Below are positions 63,150-64,000 of a stretch of 64,000 nucleotides of DNA, in pieces. The notes beneath the pieces were generated by a model. The model was not told where the DNA came from, did no database searches, and saw nothing but the letters and a program-made list of their open reading frames with translations. The position numbers and the translations under genes were made by a program. Positions within the stretch are counted from its first letter, which is position 1. Each line of letters starts with the position of its first letter. Source of the DNA: Exiguobacterium sp. s48 (lineage in GTDB: Bacteria; Bacillota; Bacilli; Exiguobacteriales; Exiguobacteriaceae); the NCBI RefSeq assembly GCF_018617395.1, contig NZ_JACSKC010000001.1, positions 868,001 to 932,000 on the forward strand, read 5' to 3'.

Positions 63150-63178
63150 TTTACAGAATTCATCAAATTTTGTATAAT
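63150..63178 (+). promoter_or_regulatory. Promoter of the MFS transporter
   Basis: TTTACA (63150-63155), 17 bp, TATAAT (63173-63178), a near-consensus sigma-A promoter ~83 bp before the MFS start. Confidence 0.75.
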
Positions 63179-63211
63179 TATTTTTATATCATTTTATGAA
63201 GAGGTGAAAAT

Positions 63212-63217
63212 ATGTAA
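63212..63217 (+). other. Start-stop mini-ORF in the MFS leader
   Basis: ATG is followed at once by TAA (and a second TAA), with a good RBS GAGGTG five bases before the ATG. It lies ~34 bases after the -10 element of the MFS promoter and 50 bases before the MFS RBS-start. It could trap ribosomes and tune downstream translation. Confidence 0.45.
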
Positions 63218-63267
63218 TAACGATTCGTCCAACCCACCCAATTGAATAGATTCGGAGGAGATTTGTG

Positions 63268-64000
63268 ATGAAATCGTTTTACACATTGCTCGTTAGCCAA
63301 TGGCTCGCAAATATTGGCGATGTCCTATACATTGTCGCGCTCATTGCCCTGCTGTATCAACAAACTGGGTCCGCTCTCATGGCGGCCAGCTTCCCGATTG
63401 CCGTGACTGCCGGTATGACACTCAGCGGACTCTTTTTCGCCCGTGTCCTCAGTCGCTACTCGCTAGGGAAAACGCTCGTCCTGTCACAACTGATGAAGAC
63501 GATCAGCCTAGTTCTCGTCCTCTTTACGGATTCGATTCTTGTTCTCGCGCTCGTCATGATTATTGCATTCCTCGATGGGTTCGCGAGTCCGATTCAAGCG
63601 TCATTTATCCCAAGATTGACGACGAATCGTCAACAAGCGAACAGCCTCGTTCAAGGTTCCAATCAGTTCATCCAACTTGCGATGTGGCCGCTCGGGACGA
63701 TGCTTGTCTCTCTCACGTCGAGCGCCATTGCGTTAATCGTGTCACTCGTCCTGTTCAGCCTTTCGACGATTGTGTCGATTTACTTCTATCAATCGCTTAC
63801 GGAAGACATTGTTGATGATGGAACGGATGAATCGATTACCTTACGCGTTAGCCTCGCTTATGTAAGAACGTCACCATTCGCTCGTCGTGTGACCTGGTTT
63901 GTGGCGTATGAATCATTTGTCAGCACGCTCTGGATTTCAGCGTTGCTTCTCGTCTATCTCGAGCGACATCTGCAAGTCGATACAGGCTGGTGGGGAACGC
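63268..64000 (+). CDS. MFS transporter (partial, runs off the right edge)
   Basis: An open frame from ATG 63268 (GGAGGAG 7 bases upstream) continues without stop to the end of the window, 244 codons. It starts MKSFYTLLVSQWLANIGDVLYIVALIALLYQQTGS and shows at least six hydrophobic segments with GFASPIQASFIPRL after TM4, typical of Bcr/MdtG-like or DUF-type MFS drug efflux proteins of Firmicutes. The substrate is unknown. Its leader has a strong promoter and a start-stop mini-ORF. Confidence 0.85.
   Translation, partial: MKSFYTLLVSQWLANIGDVLYIVALIALLYQQTGSALMAASFPIAVTAGMTLSGLFFARVLSRYSLGKTLVLSQLMKTISLVLVLFTDSILVLALVMIIAFLDGFASPIQASFIPRLTTNRQQANSLVQGSNQFIQLAMWPLGTMLVSLTSSAIALIVSLVLFSLSTIVSIYFYQSLTEDIVDDGTDESITLRVSLAYVRTSPFARRVTWFVAYESFVSTLWISALLLVYLERHLQVDTGWWGT

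Overview
The window looks like chromosomal DNA of a low-to-mid GC Gram-positive bacterium of the class Bacilli, most consistent with Exiguobacterium. This is inferred from gene content, strong GGAGG-type ribosome binding sites, Bacillus-type operators (cre, LexA/DinR, GlnR, BirA, CcpC boxes) and Bacillus-like gene order; no rRNA or tRNA gene was seen to confirm it. Coding density is high, with about 60 genes, most followed by a clear intrinsic terminator.

Layout. 1-7 kb: glycosyltransferase-GtrA fusion, a Ca/cation exchanger behind a yybP-ykoY (Mn2+) riboswitch, a RelA/SpoT-type HD hydrolase, SDR plus GlpP, GNAT plus CPA2 antiporter, DedA. 7-15 kb: tag, putP with a cre site, CapA-like lipoprotein, argGH behind an ARG box, the rifampin ADP-ribosyltransferase arr, bioY behind a BirA operator. 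15-26 kb: TauE/SafE exporter, alpha/beta hydrolase, sbcDC with a coupled AAC(3) acetyltransferase, a BmrA-like ABC exporter with a beta-hydroxyacid dehydrogenase, cutC with a DeoR regulator. 26-34 kb: plsY, VanY lipoprotein, thioesterase, tandem AAA+ ATPase, BCCT transporter.

34-58 kb is a block whose order recalls B. subtilis hflX-ynbB-glnR-glnA // lexA-yneA-yneB-ynzC-tkt-yneF-ynzD-ccdA-yneJ-yneK-citB. Here it is interrupted by a BmrCD-like heterodimeric ABC exporter, a DUF485-acetate symporter operon, prfC, and between lexA and glnA a two-gene metallo-beta-lactamase-fold hydrolase plus cupin operon. That small operon has a full leader on the minus strand: sigma-A promoter, a near-consensus guanidine-I (ykkC) riboswitch aptamer, then a 17-bp perfect terminator whose 5' arm is part of the aptamer. 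A guanidine-controlled MBL-cupin pair is the best candidate here for an undescribed system.

58-64 kb appears accessory and more AT-rich by eye: a degenerate tyrosine recombinase, a second-type methionyl-tRNA synthetase controlled by a methionine (AUG specifier) T-box, a histidine phosphatase, a GNAT, an MDR dehydrogenase, and an MFS transporter running off the right edge, preceded by a start-stop mini-ORF.

Resistance or stress determinants are frequent: arr, AAC(3), BmrA-like, BmrCD-like, extra MetRS and MFS. Carbon and nitrogen control is visible through cre sites at putP and the acetate symporter, a CcpC-type dyad at -66 of aconitase and a GlnR box at -48 of glnRA; DNA damage control is visible as three LexA boxes between lexA and the yneA-like gene. 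Several proteins of sporulation-associated families (Spo0E-like, SpoVK-like AAA+) are present although Exiguobacterium is not known to sporulate. All functional calls rest on reading motifs by eye; no database search was run.
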